The notes: generated by a model from the letters alone, not told the origin. A stretch of 64,000 nucleotides of DNA from Paenibacillus sp. JNUCC32 (GCF_014863545.1 NZ_CP062260.1:5915501-5979500), one strand, 5' to 3'; numbered from the stretch's first letter, positions 8,732 through 17,205 are shown. Program-made: numbers and translations.

Positions 8732-9502
8732 CTATTGTCCTATGAGCACTTCGATGCCGCGGGCGGACAGATTATCCATCCATTCCCGTGAACATCCTTG
8801 ATCCGTGATGACCATGGAGATATCATTCAGCTTGGCGAGCTTCGAGAACGTGGTTACCCCAAGCTTCGTATGGTCCGCGAGAACGATGCCTTCCTCCGCA
8901 CGCGCAAGCATTTTTCGCGAGATATAAGCTTCGTCCAGATCATAATCGGTAATGCCATCGGTTAACGAGATCCCGCCAACCGAGATAAACGCTTTATTCA
9001 CCTTGAACTGCTCCAGCAGCATTTCGGTAAGAGGTCCGGTTGACGCTTGCTTGGTCCGGTCCATATCTCCGCCGATAAAAATAATCCTCCCCTGAAACAT
9101 CTCCATCGCGAGATTCAATATAGGCAGCGAATGGGTGATGACCGTGACATCAGGCCGGTCTTTAAGATAGCGCATGACCTCAATCGTGGTCGTCCCGTTA
9201 TCGAGCAGAACGGTTTCGCCATCCTTGACAAGGGAGGCGGCGAGTTTGCCGATCGCGGCTTTTTCTTCCGCGCATGTCTGGGAACGGCTGGTGAAGGACG
9301 GCTCGATATGCCCGGAACGCGATTTGACGGCGCCGCCGTAAACCTTGCGCAGTTGGCCTTCTTTTTCTAACCGGTCCAAATCCCTCCGGATCGTTTCGGC
9401 GGATACCTCCAGCTGCTCTGCTAAGGCGTGGACCTTCACCTTGCCTTCAAGCTCCAATTGATTCAAAATCTTCCATCTGCGCTCCTCATAGGTTACGGAC
9501 AT
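8732..9502 (-). CDS. DeoR/GlpR family transcriptional regulator
   Basis: 256 residues from the start chosen here (MSVTYEERRWKIL), which has a GGAGG site 11 bases upstream; longer frames exist but lack a site. The N-terminal DeoR helix-turn-helix reads VKVHALAEQLEVSAETIRRDLDRLEKEGQLRKVYGGAV. The C-terminal half is a DeoRC sugar-phosphate sensor (LLDNGTTTIEVMRYL, IFIGGDMDRTKQASTGPL, ISVGGISLTDGITDYDLDEA). It heads the operon with the transporter and phosphodiesterase. A TTGAC-GAT-GTCAA palindrome over its own -35 points to autorepression. Confidence 0.9.
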   Translation of the reverse strand: MSVTYEERRWKILNQLELEGKVKVHALAEQLEVSAETIRRDLDRLEKEGQLRKVYGGAVKSRSGHIEPSFTSRSQTCAEEKAAIGKLAASLVKDGETVLLDNGTTTIEVMRYLKDRPDVTVITHSLPILNLAMEMFQGRIIFIGGDMDRTKQASTGPLTEMLLEQFKVNKAFISVGGISLTDGITDYDLDEAYISRKMLARAEEGIVLADHTKLGVTTFSKLAKLNDISMVITDQGCSREWMDNLSARGIEVLIGQ

Positions 9503-9563
9503 AAGTGCATTCGCCTCCATGTGATATATGACTGATGATGACCGAAGTTGTGGATTCGATCTT

Positions 9564-9592
9564 ATATTAGGATGGATAATTGACGATGTCAA
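9564..9592 (-). promoter_or_regulatory. Promoter of the deoR-type operon with palindromic operator
   Basis: Minus strand TTGACA (9587-9592), 17 bases, TAATAT (9564-9569). The palindrome TTGAC-GAT-GTCAA (9580-9592) covers the -35, as expected for an autorepressor site. Confidence 0.65.
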
Positions 9593-9601
9593 CAAAAATC
9601 A

Positions 9602-9631
9602 TTGACTTCGGGGCGTTTTCTCCTCTAATAT
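9602..9631 (+). promoter_or_regulatory. Promoter of the metallophosphoesterase gene
   Basis: TTGACT (9602-9607), 18 bases, TAATAT (9626-9631). It is divergent from the DeoR promoter and 10 bases from its operator palindrome, so the same regulator may control both. Confidence 0.6.
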
Positions 9632-9694
9632 ACACATAAAACCACAACAACCAACATGAAAACCACATGTCCAAGTAAAAGGAGGCAATGTGCG

Positions 9695-10654
9695 ATGAAG
9701 CCGATTCTTCGATTCGGAGACGATCATACCTTCAAGATTGTGCAGTTTACAGATATTCATTGGAAGAATGGGGAGCCGGAGGATCTGATGAGCAGGCGCT
9801 GCATGGAGACGGTGCTCGACCTGGAGCAGCCCGATCTGGTGGTGTTTACGGGCGATCTTATTTATTCCGGCGAAGCCGACACCGGTTATAGAAAGTGCCA
9901 GGATCCGGCGCAGGCCTTCAAGGATGCCGTGTCTGCGGTGGAGTCCCGCGGAATCCGCTGGGCCTTCGTATTCGGGAACCACGATACGGAGGGCGAGGTC
10001 ACGCGCGAAGAGCTGATGGATGTCGCCATGCAGCACGCTTATAATTGCGCAGAGCACGGCTCGCCGGATATTCATGGCGTAGGGAATTATACGCTGCCTT
10101 TATACGGCAGCAACGGGGAAGAGACGGCGGCCGTTTTGTACTTTTTCGACTCAGGGAGAGAATCTGAACACCCTGCCGTTCCGGGATACGATTGGATCCG
10201 GCGCGACCAGATCCGGTGGTATGAAATGGCGTCCCGGGCATACAGCGCCAAGCATCAGGGGAGCCCGCTGCCGTCATTGGCTTTTTTCCATATCCCGCTG
10301 CCGGAGTATCGAGAGGTGTGGGAGCGTAGGACGTGTTATGGCAGCAAGTTTGAGAAGGTGTGTTGCCCGGAGGTGAATACCGGGCTGTTCGCGGCGATGC
10401 TCGAGCAAGGGGATGTGATGGGCACGTTCGCAGGACATGATCACATCAATGATTATTGGGGCGAACTGCACGGCATCCGCCTCTGCTACGGCAGAGCGAC
10501 CGGGTATGGCACATATGGCCGCGAAGGCATGCTCCGGGGGGCAAGGGTCATTTGCCTGCATGAAGGACAGCGGCAGTTCGACACCTGGATCACGCTGAGC
10601 GACGGCTCGCAGATCCGGGAGCAGGAGAAGCATGAACCCGGGGCGTCTGACTGA
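9695..10654 (+). CDS. Metallophosphoesterase (calcineurin-like)
   Basis: 319 residues. The five metallophosphoesterase blocks are present: FTDIHWKNG, VFTGDLIYSG, FVFGNHDTEGE, FFHIPLPEY and TFAGHDHINDYWG. They bind two metals for phosphomono- or diester hydrolysis. The layout (GNH-D-TEG, HIPLPEY, GHDH) resembles the DCR2/PhoD-like phosphohydrolases of soil bacteria. The start is the ATG 9 bases after AAGGAGG rather than the upstream frame start. It is divergent from the DeoR operon, whose palindrome sits between the two promoters. Confidence 0.9.
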   Translation: MKPILRFGDDHTFKIVQFTDIHWKNGEPEDLMSRRCMETVLDLEQPDLVVFTGDLIYSGEADTGYRKCQDPAQAFKDAVSAVESRGIRWAFVFGNHDTEGEVTREELMDVAMQHAYNCAEHGSPDIHGVGNYTLPLYGSNGEETAAVLYFFDSGRESEHPAVPGYDWIRRDQIRWYEMASRAYSAKHQGSPLPSLAFFHIPLPEYREVWERRTCYGSKFEKVCCPEVNTGLFAAMLEQGDVMGTFAGHDHINDYWGELHGIRLCYGRATGYGTYGREGMLRGARVICLHEGQRQFDTWITLSDGSQIREQEKHEPGASD

Positions 10655-10674
10655 TACACGACACGCACGGCAGT

Positions 10675-10740
10675 AACAAACACACCTCTCATGAAATGGC
10701 CGGGTTCATAACCGCCATGTTCATAAGAGGTGTGTTTGTT
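10675..10740. terminator. Bidirectional terminator hairpin
   Basis: AACAAACACACCTCT (10675-10689) and AGAGGTGTGTTTGTT (10726-10740) form a perfect 15-bp stem with further inner pairing (ATGGC with GCCAT). It lies between two convergent genes and serves either strand. Confidence 0.8.
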
Positions 10741-10744
10741 TGCG

Positions 10745-11350
10745 TTATTTTCCCTGTCCGTTCGTAAGCATGCGCAGCAGCAGCTCCGCTCTAGGAGGCG
10801 CATAGCTCGGATCCTCCTGGGACTTCAGCGTCATTAATCCCGACAGCACGGATAAATAACAGGCCGCCAGTTCTCTCAGATCGCCAGCCGCGATCTCTCC
10901 TGCCTGCTGTCCGGCTTCGAACAGCGGCATGAGCTGATCCACGAAGGCATGGATGGAATAGCTCTCGATAATCCGTTTGGCCTCTTCCGGCACGCCATCC
11001 GAGGTGCGTGCTTGCTGAATCAGCATGAAGTGCGAATTATCGTCCTCTTGAAGAATGATGGAGGTCAGCAATGTAATTTTCTCAAGAGGGGTACCGGGCA
11101 CGTCATAGATGTCGGAGAGCGCGTGCCGTGCCTCATCCATTGACCATTGTACGAGCGTAATGAACAACTCGTCTTTGGACTTGAAGTAATGATAAAGCAG
11201 GCCGTGACTGACCCCGGCTTCGCCGGCGATCATGCTCATTTTGGTTCCGAAAATACCTCTTTTTGAGAATACTTTGATGGCTGCTCGCATGATTTGTTCT
11301 TTTCGTTCGTCGCGTATTTGATGCAGTTGTTCTTCATTCAACGGGGCCAT
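10745..11350 (-). CDS. TetR family transcriptional regulator
   Basis: 201 residues. The TetR_N helix-turn-helix (KEQIMRAAIKVFSKRGIFGTKMSMIAGEAGVSHGLLYHYFKSKDELF) spans about residues 17-62, followed by an all-helical ligand domain. It lies 59 bases after the flavoprotein gene on the same strand, so the two are probably one operon. Two copies of a near-palindromic 19-bp element upstream of the flavoprotein are its likely operators. Confidence 0.9.
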   Translation of the reverse strand: MAPLNEEQLHQIRDERKEQIMRAAIKVFSKRGIFGTKMSMIAGEAGVSHGLLYHYFKSKDELFITLVQWSMDEARHALSDIYDVPGTPLEKITLLTSIILQEDDNSHFMLIQQARTSDGVPEEAKRIIESYSIHAFVDQLMPLFEAGQQAGEIAAGDLRELAACYLSVLSGLMTLKSQEDPSYAPPRAELLLRMLTNGQGK

Positions 11351-11409
11351 TTCTTGTCAATCCCTCACCATGGTATTCTCTTGCTGATATCCACAATAAC
11401 GCATTTGGA

Positions 11410-12891
11410 TTATTCGGGCAATCCCATGGTTAAGGGCAGGAATTCCGTCTTGAAAGCGGGGATGATCTGCTCCAATAGCTCCTCCAGCGGCACCCCGGCC
11501 TCTTCCAGCGCTTGATCGAGCCAAGCGTTGCCCTGTCCGGAACAATCCGCATTCACGATGGCGGTGATGCTTTTAGCATTAAACAGATCATTAGGCGAAG
11601 CGAACAGGCCGGTGACCATCATGTACTGCTCAAATACGGCCATGTCGTGGTGGCTGTAAGCCAGTTCCTGGCATATGTCGAACAGCCTCTGGGCAAAAGA
11701 AAACCCTTGGGCGGACAGTCGGCCTTCGTATTTCACGCCTGCCCATCTTAGATCGGCCGCTGCACTAAGCCACCATGCAGGTTCTATGGCGGATTGAATC
11801 TCCTGAAGTGCCGAACGCTCGAATCCCTGTTCAAGCAGGACTCCTTCCTGCTTAGACTGCAAGCAGCGGTCCAGCGTGTCTGCCTGGATAGCCGCCACCG
11901 TCATGCCTTGGCCGAATATCGGATCGAAGCTGCAGAAGGCATCGCCAAGCACTAGAAGACCGGAGGGCCAGTCCTCCATCTCCTCGAAATGCTGTCTCAC
12001 GCACTCTTCGATCCGGTAGCCTCGCGGACTCGAAACAGGCTCCAACTGCTCAAGCAAGTTTCCGATGGCGGGTCCGAATAGATCCTCGGCTTCCTGATTG
12101 TACAGATCGCTTTCGGTTGTCGGATAAGATGCCCCTCCCGCTCGATACAGCACGATCTCCGCAAGCTGATTCTCGATCGGATTGAAGACGGCCGTGCCGA
12201 TGCCGAGAGCGGGGTCTCCTTCGTTCACGATGGTGCTCCACGCCGTATGGATTTCCTCAGGCACCTTATAATGCCGCGTGCTGTAGCCGAGAGAGATGTG
12301 CAGCCGTTCAGCCTCCGGTATCGCATAACCGAGGTCCTGCAGCCAATCAGCCAGCTTGGACCCGCGACCGCTTGCATCCACGACGATATCCGCATTCATA
12401 TGAAGGAGCGCCGGCTCCTTGACGTTCCTGTCCCGGAACACAACGCCGGTAACGGCCTTCTTGCCGGCGTCAAACAGCAATTGTTGCGCCGTCAGTTTCG
12501 GTAAGAGAGTAACGTTTGGCAGCGTAGCCACTCTGCTGCGAAGGGTCCACTCCAGCAGGGATCGGCTGCATCCCGCATTAGGCTCATCGGGCAGTTCCAG
12601 CGTGCCGAAACGGTTGGTCATTTTAACGGACTTTTGCGCTCGGGGGTGAGCACCCTGCTGAAGCAGTTCCTCGGTTATGCCGGGGAACCATCGTTCAACG
12701 ATCATTTTGCCGCGTTCAAGAAAACGGTGGGGATGATAAGCCTGCGGCGTACCGGCTCGATTCTCCGGACCTGCGGGAAATTCATCCCGATCGGCGATGA
12801 CCACCTCCTCATAATGCCTCGATAACACGTTGGCGGCGAATAGTCCGGCTATGCCTCCACCAAGAATCAGCGCTTTTCCTTTGGAATCCAT
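11410..12891 (-). CDS. FAD-dependent monooxygenase/oxidoreductase
   Basis: 493 residues. An FAD-binding Rossmann motif GGGIAGLFAANVL is at residues 10-22, a DASGRGS block near residue 173, and the second FAD motif GDAFCSFDPIFGQGMTVAAIQA near residue 315. This is the aromatic-hydroxylase/halogenase-like flavoprotein group that oxidises small hydrophobic molecules. The tryptophan-halogenase WxWxIP motif is not seen. The start follows GGAGGTAATCAA. It is cotranscribed with the downstream TetR gene and is preceded by candidate TetR operators, the usual setting for a detoxification enzyme induced by its substrate. Confidence 0.82.
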   Translation of the reverse strand: MDSKGKALILGGGIAGLFAANVLSRHYEEVVIADRDEFPAGPENRAGTPQAYHPHRFLERGKMIVERWFPGITEELLQQGAHPRAQKSVKMTNRFGTLELPDEPNAGCSRSLLEWTLRSRVATLPNVTLLPKLTAQQLLFDAGKKAVTGVVFRDRNVKEPALLHMNADIVVDASGRGSKLADWLQDLGYAIPEAERLHISLGYSTRHYKVPEEIHTAWSTIVNEGDPALGIGTAVFNPIENQLAEIVLYRAGGASYPTTESDLYNQEAEDLFGPAIGNLLEQLEPVSSPRGYRIEECVRQHFEEMEDWPSGLLVLGDAFCSFDPIFGQGMTVAAIQADTLDRCLQSKQEGVLLEQGFERSALQEIQSAIEPAWWLSAAADLRWAGVKYEGRLSAQGFSFAQRLFDICQELAYSHHDMAVFEQYMMVTGLFASPNDLFNAKSITAIVNADCSGQGNAWLDQALEEAGVPLEELLEQIIPAFKTEFLPLTMGLPE

Positions 12892-12910
12892 TTGATTACC
12901 TCCAATGTAG

Positions 12911-12929
12911 ATTGATTTAATCAGTCAAT
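12911..12929. promoter_or_regulatory. Candidate TetR operator, copy 1
   Basis: ATTGATTTAATCAGTCAAT lies 20 bases upstream of the flavoprotein start. It is near-palindromic (14 of 19 positions match its reverse complement) and nearly identical to the copy at 13054-13072. Confidence 0.6.
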
Positions 12930-13053
12930 TTTAAACAAAAAAACAATCTGGTTTTCTGATTTTCTGATTTGGACGAAGGTGACGGACTGACTGGGAGTGA
13001 GCTCCCTAAGCATAAACGGGAAGTTGTAATTCTTTCCGTCTCCCTAAATTATG

Positions 13054-13072
13054 ATTGATTCAGTCAGTCAAT
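13054..13072. promoter_or_regulatory. Candidate TetR operator, copy 2
   Basis: ATTGATTCAGTCAGTCAAT differs from copy 1 at two positions and lies 140 bases upstream of rlmN. It could act with copy 1 or control a promoter reading toward rlmN. The rest of 12930-13211 shows no gene. Confidence 0.5.
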
Positions 13073-13211
13073 AATAAGATAAAGGGATTTCCTGGATATG
13101 TCAATCCCGTTTTGTGTCCAAGAAGCGTGAATTGCCTATAACTCCCCTTGTGTTCCCCTCGGAATTTTGGGACAATAAGGAGTGGACTATGAATAGAAAG
13201 AGGACCAATCA

Positions 13212-14273
13212 ATGAACAAACCATCCATTTATGGATTAACATTAGATCAGTTGACGGCTTGGCTAGGCGAGCGTGGACATAAAAAATTTCGGGCAACGCA
13301 GGTGTGGGAATGGCTGTATCGGAAGCGGGTAACGTCTTTTTCCGATATGACGGATGTGCATCCGGAATGTCTGCAGCTGCTCGAGGAACATTATACGATC
13401 CTGACCTTGGAGGAGCATACCAAGCAGGAGTCCCTGGACGGCACGGTTAAGTTTCTGTTCAAGCTGGTGGACGGCAACCTGATCGAGACCGTATTGATGC
13501 GGCATAAATTCGGATTGTCGGTGTGCGTGACCACACAGGTCGGGTGCAATATCGGCTGCAGCTTCTGTGCCAGCGGGTTGCTGAAGAAGAGCCGGGATTT
13601 GTCCGCAGCGGAAATCGTGGAGCAGGTCATGCAGGTTCAGCTTCACTTGGATCGGAGAGGCAGCAGCGAACGGGTCAGCCATCTCGTCGTAATGGGGATC
13701 GGGGAGCCTTTTGACAATTATGAGAACATGTCGGATTTCATTCGCGTGATCAAGGATCATAAAGGGCTTGCGATTGGCCCGCGTCATATTACGGTATCGA
13801 CCAGCGGGCTGGCTAACAAAATCGTCGAGTTCGCGGACAGCGATCTGGGCGTGAACCTCGCCATTTCCCTGCATGCGCCGAACGACGAGATCCGGACCCG
13901 CATCATGAAGATCAACAAAGCGATTCCGATCGAGAAGCTGATGGCAGCGATTGATTACTATTTGGAAAAAACGAATCGCCGCATCACGCTGGAGTACATT
14001 CTGCTGAAGGATGTGAACGATCAGCGGGAGCATGCGCTCGAGCTGGCCGAGCTCGTGGGCGAGCGCCGCAATCTGGCGAACGTGAACCTCATTCCGTACA
14101 ACCCGGTGGATGAGCACAGCCAGTACCAGCGCAGCACCAAGGAATCGATCACCGCATTTTACGATACCTTAAAGAAACAGGGCATCAGCTGCAGCGTGCG
14201 GCTGGAGCATGGCACGGATATCGACGCAGCCTGCGGACAGCTGCGCAGCAAGCAGATCAAGAAGGCTCAGTAA
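13212..14273 (+). CDS. rlmN: Dual-specificity 23S rRNA/tRNA adenine-C2 methyltransferase RlmN
   Basis: 353 residues, a radical-SAM enzyme that methylates C2 of A2503 in 23S rRNA and A37 of some tRNAs. Cluster cysteines Cys112, Cys116 and Cys119 ([12 protein letters not shown]), the catalytic pair Cys105 (SVCVTTQ) and Cys341 (DAACGQLR), [10 protein letters not shown] and [14 protein letters not shown] are visible. Opening [16 protein letters not shown] and the overall match to Bacillus RlmN argue against the C8-methylating resistance enzyme Cfr, but a paralogue elsewhere in the genome cannot be excluded. The start follows AGAGGA. A terminator closes the gene. Confidence 0.9.
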   Translation: MNKPSIYGLTLDQLTAWLGERGHKKFRATQVWEWLYRKRVTSFSDMTDVHPECLQLLEEHYTILTLEEHTKQESLDGTVKFLFKLVDGNLIETVLMRHKFGLSVCVTTQVGCNIGCSFCASGLLKKSRDLSAAEIVEQVMQVQLHLDRRGSSERVSHLVVMGIGEPFDNYENMSDFIRVIKDHKGLAIGPRHITVSTSGLANKIVEFADSDLGVNLAISLHAPNDEIRTRIMKINKAIPIEKLMAAIDYYLEKTNRRITLEYILLKDVNDQREHALELAELVGERRNLANVNLIPYNPVDEHSQYQRSTKESITAFYDTLKKQGISCSVRLEHGTDIDAACGQLRSKQIKKAQ

Positions 14274-14334
14274 CAAGCAGACAACGGGCATCTCTTGGAG
14301 GCATTACCAACGCACCATGGGTTGCCGAGAAGTA

Positions 14335-14372
14335 AGGGCGTATCCATTCGTATGGGTATGCTCTTCTTAAAT
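14335..14372 (+). terminator. Terminator after rlmN
   Basis: GCGTATCCAT and ATGGGTATGC form a 10-bp stem (one G-T pair) with a TCGT loop, followed by TCTTCTT. Confidence 0.6.
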
Positions 14373-14423
14373 TGGGGCAGGTAGGTGGCCTATACGAATC
14401 CATCGCGAGAGGAATGAGCAGAA

Positions 14424-14894
14424 ATGCCGGAGATTCATCCAATCATCAAAAAGCTGCAGTACAAGGACCTCGGCCAGCCGGTTCTGATGCTTAACGCACC
14501 GCAGGCCTATCAAGAGGTCATCAGTTCCCTGCAGGGAGATGTTCATACGGAGCCTGTGCAAGCACCTTACGATTTCGTGCAGGCCTTTGGGACAAGCAAT
14601 GAAGAATTACGGCGGCTGGCCGAGATTGCAGCCGGCTCCGTGGCGGATAACGGCCTGCTCTGGCTGTGTTACCCCAAGAAAACGTCCAAGACGTATACGA
14701 ACTCCGATTGCAGCCGGGAGAGCGTTACGGGCATCCTTGCCAACGAAGGCTATGAGCCCGTTCGGCAGATCGCCATCGACGAGGATTGGTCCGCCTTGCG
14801 TTACCGCAAAGCGGAGCTGATCAAGACGATGACCCGATCGTTCGCCGCAACCGCGAAGGGGAAGGAACGAACCGGTCAAGAGGACGGCAAGTGA
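14424..14894 (+). CDS. Conserved protein of unknown function (DUF3052-like)
   Basis: 156 residues without signal peptide or membrane helix. The middle reads LLWLCYPKKTSKTYT, and the C-terminal half reads GYEPVRQIAIDEDWSALRYRKAE. The second is typical of a small family of uncharacterised proteins, which I recall as DUF3052-like, but I am not certain of the number. A lysine/arginine-rich tail follows. The start ATG has GAGAGGAATG upstream. It stands alone between two terminators. No function can be assigned. Confidence 0.7.
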   Translation: MPEIHPIIKKLQYKDLGQPVLMLNAPQAYQEVISSLQGDVHTEPVQAPYDFVQAFGTSNEELRRLAEIAAGSVADNGLLWLCYPKKTSKTYTNSDCSRESVTGILANEGYEPVRQIAIDEDWSALRYRKAELIKTMTRSFAATAKGKERTGQEDGK

Positions 14895-14929
14895 TCGGCT
14901 TCAGGGATATTTTTATAACCCGAATCAGC

Positions 14930-14961
14930 AAAATGACCCCTGCGAGGGTCATTTTGTCTTC
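14930..14961 (+). terminator. Terminator
   Basis: AAAATGACCC (14930-14939) pairs perfectly with GGGTCATTTT (14946-14955), followed by TGTCTT. Confidence 0.8.
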
Positions 14962-15163
14962 CTAATACGTGCTCTTCTTGGGTGGTCTTCTTTTTTACCG
15001 TAAGTGAGTTCGTTGCAGCTCGTTAAAGGTATGCGCTGATAGAATCGTAAATTGGGGAACGGCCCTGATTTTCCGGCAGAGGCAGCCTTTGAGCAATTAG
15101 AAAGAGTGTAGGGATGGGCGCCCTCTTGTGTATAATAAGCAGAGTGATAGAAAGGGTGGGAAT

Positions 15164-15457
15164 ATGTTAACGATCAAAGAATACAGCGTCGAACAGGTGA
15201 AGGACCCGTTTGGAATCCTGACCGGCAAACGCTTTGAGTTTGTATGCGATTTGGACGTGCCGGAGGATGACGAGCTCTATTCGGAGCATGGCGTCTACCT
15301 GCGAGTGATCTACCTGGATGATGAGGATGCTTCGCGTATCGTCAAATACGATTTCTATGAGCGCACAACGGATCAGTATTTGGATTTTGATATGGAGCCC
15401 GAGGAAGAGGAAGAACTCACGGCTTTTTGCAGGGAGCATTTGCAGGAAGAAGCCTAA
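15164..15457 (+). CDS. Small acidic conserved protein (DUF6509-like)
   Basis: 97 residues, strongly acidic, starting MLTIKEYSVEQVKDPFGILTG after AAGGGTGGG; an upstream in-frame start has no ribosome-binding site. It includes GKRFEFVCDLDVPEDDELYSEHGVYLRVIY and an acidic C-terminus (EPEEEEEL). It resembles short uncharacterised Bacillales proteins, probably DUF6509. It is cytoplasmic with no predicted function. The next element is the leader of the macrolide kinase. Confidence 0.7.
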   Translation: MLTIKEYSVEQVKDPFGILTGKRFEFVCDLDVPEDDELYSEHGVYLRVIYLDDEDASRIVKYDFYERTTDQYLDFDMEPEEEEELTAFCREHLQEEA

Positions 15458-15631
15458 GAGGCATGATGATGCGGTTAGAAAAGCGTCATTGAGGGCTTCA
15501 TTGCTCATCCCGTGTGAACTTGCGTGTTATGCGTCGCCTGATGAAGGCAGCAAACTGCTCAAGAAGTTCTTGCAAAGATTTCGTGGTTTTGGTAAAGTTA
15601 TACACAACTTAGGATGAACGGAGGGTTACGT

Positions 15632-15670
15632 ATGTTGGATTATTCCCGATTGAGATCTTTTCGCGGCTAA
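15632..15670 (+). CDS. Leader peptide with Arg-Leu-Arg motif (MLDYSRLRSFRG)
   Basis: A 12-codon frame with an excellent GGAGGG site 6 bases before ATG, ending TAA. It lies 297 bases upstream of the macrolide phosphotransferase and before a series of hairpins and a strong terminator. The RLR sequence at residues 6-8 is the Arg/Lys-X-Arg/Lys motif at which macrolide-bound ribosomes stall, as in the ErmD leader peptide. The natural reading is a drug-sensing leader peptide. No homologous peptide was checked. Confidence 0.6.
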   Translation: MLDYSRLRSFRG

Positions 15671-15878
15671 TGAAATAGCGCTAAAGAGACCTGCACAGTT
15701 GCAGGGTAATCGGGATGGGTCCGTCATTTTTACGTAACCCATTTTTATGATATGTCTATAGGAGTGCATGTTTTTTCATGTGCGGGATAAGAGGTGTCTT
15801 CACCTTCCCGTATTTGAACGTGTATTCGAGTAGGCATTTCCAGGAACGGTGGACGGTAAGGTCCCGTTTCGGTTACCC

Positions 15879-15911
15879 AGCACAGGCAGCTCGTTGCCTG
15901 TGCTTTTTTTT
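15879..15911 (+). terminator. Strong terminator within the leader, before the macrolide kinase
   Basis: AGCACAGGCA (15879-15888) pairs perfectly with TGCCTGTGCT (15895-15904), followed by a run of eight T. It lies 56 bases before the kinase start, where it would stop transcription unless read through. Confidence 0.85.
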
Positions 15912-15966
15912 GTTGTGATAACGGCCTATTACGATATCAATGAAATATGGAAGGAATGGATTCCTT

Positions 15967-16908
15967 ATGACAATAGCAAAGCCTAATGACGATTATACGC
16001 AAGTGATCCAAGAGATGCTGGAGATAGCCGGTAAGCACGGGGTGGATTTGAATCCCGAAGGCATTGAGATGAATGAATCCGGGATGGACTTTCTCGTTGG
16101 ATTTGCGGAGGAGGCCAAGACCGGGGCAAGGTGGATCCTGCGGAAGCCGAGAAGAACGGATGTGCTGGACAGGGCCGATAATGAGGCGCGGGTCCTGCAG
16201 CTGATCCAGTCCCATCTGCCGGTCGACGTGCCGGATTGGCGCATATATACGCCGGAGCTCATCGCCTACCCGTTGCTCGGCGGGCAGCCTGCCGCTTCCG
16301 TCAGCATGGAAGGATATGCATTTAATATGGATGCCGAGAATCCGGGTGAGCCGTTCGTTCACTCCCTGGCTGAGGCACTGGTCGCCCTGCACGGAATCGA
16401 CCACGATGCAGCCCGAGCCGCAGGCCTGCGGGTAAAAAGCCCCCAAGAAGTTCGCGAGGAGACTGCCCGAAACATGGACGACATCAAGGACCGCCTAGGC
16501 GTTTCCGAAACGCTCTGGGAGAGGTGGCAGAAGTGGCTGGGAGACGATTCTTACTGGCCAACGCATTCCGCGCTGATCCACGGAGATCTTCATCCGCCGC
16601 ATATCCTGATTGATGAGCGCGTGAGGGTTACCGGGCTGCTGGATTGGACGGAGTCGGAGGTAGCCAGTCCCGCCAAAGATTTCGTGCTGTATTACGCCAT
16701 ATACGGCGAGCCTAATCTTCGTGTCCTGTTGGATCGGTATGAACAAGCGGGAGGAAAGGTATGGCCGCGCATGTTCGACCATATTGTCGAGCAGCATGCG
16801 GCTTATCCCGTGCTGATCGCCCAGTTCGCGCTCCTTACGGGTCAGGAAGAATATATGACGATGGCGCGGAATGCGCTGGGCTTGACGGAGCAAGCTGGTT
16901 CGAATTAA
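15967..16908 (+). CDS. mph: Macrolide 2'-phosphotransferase (Mph family)
   Basis: 313 residues of the aminoglycoside/macrolide kinase fold. It carries ESGMDFLVGFAEEAKTG, WILRKPRRTDV, the Brenner motif LIHGDLHPPHILID (His205-Gly-Asp207) and the metal-binding GLLDWTESE (Asp226). These regions match known Mph enzymes closely (MphB/MphC-type ESGLDFQVAFAED, LIHGDVHAGH, GLIDWTEA). The reaction is GTP-dependent phosphorylation of the 2'-hydroxyl of macrolide desosamine, which inactivates the drug. The start chosen lies behind AAGGAATGG; an in-frame ATG at 15940 is weaker. The leader and terminator upstream suggest drug-inducible expression. Chromosomal setting without mobile genes suggests an intrinsic determinant. 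Confidence 0.85.
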   Translation: MTIAKPNDDYTQVIQEMLEIAGKHGVDLNPEGIEMNESGMDFLVGFAEEAKTGARWILRKPRRTDVLDRADNEARVLQLIQSHLPVDVPDWRIYTPELIAYPLLGGQPAASVSMEGYAFNMDAENPGEPFVHSLAEALVALHGIDHDAARAAGLRVKSPQEVREETARNMDDIKDRLGVSETLWERWQKWLGDDSYWPTHSALIHGDLHPPHILIDERVRVTGLLDWTESEVASPAKDFVLYYAIYGEPNLRVLLDRYEQAGGKVWPRMFDHIVEQHAAYPVLIAQFALLTGQEEYMTMARNALGLTEQAGSN

Positions 16909-16966
16909 GAGGACGGGGATGGGCGAGGTGCCCGATCCGATCCACCCTGATTCCGCAGAAATTAAG

Positions 16967-17000
16967 GAGCCAACCGACGCATACATTCGGTTGGCTCTTT
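16967..17000 (+). terminator. Terminator after mph
   Basis: GAGCCAACCGA (16967-16977) pairs perfectly with TCGGTTGGCTC (16987-16997), with a short T tail. Further on, TTTACA-TACC-TGTAAA (17116-17131) is an inverted repeat that may be part of the next gene's control region. Confidence 0.65.
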
Positions 17001-17205
17001 GCATGATATAAATAACAGAATTCAACATAATTTTGGATGAGCCGTAGGACATATAATGAAATCGTGGTGAAATAAGGAGTAGGTTTAACGTATTTTACTC
17101 CATTTCGTAACGCAATTTACATACCTGTAAACCTCTTGGAAGAGTAAATATGTTATCCTAGACATACTAAACTTACATACATCATTCATTAAGGAGGGAT
17201 TGACC

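Larger units (their letters stand above)
15623..15911 (+). promoter_or_regulatory. Putative transcription attenuator of the macrolide kinase gene
   Basis: Elements in order: GGGTTACGTA (15623-15632), overlapping the leader ribosome-binding site and start, is perfectly complementary to TACGTAACCC (15731-15740); hairpin CCTGCA/TGCAGG (15690-15705); ATGGGT (15715-15720) with ACCCAT (15737-15742) followed by T5, a weak terminator that competes with the first pairing; hairpin with GAGGTG/CACCTT and GGG/CCC (15782-15812); CAGGGTAATCG (15702-15712) can pair with CGGTTACCCAG (15870-15880); and a strong terminator at 15879-15911. Mutually exclusive pairings plus a stalling peptide are the signature of attenuation. 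A -10 like TATACA is at 15599-15604. Confidence 0.55.

Noticed and set aside
13212..14273. Cfr-type resistance methyltransferase
   Set aside because: Sequence matches RlmN through its whole length, including the N-terminal opening and the GEPFDNY block, rather than Cfr.
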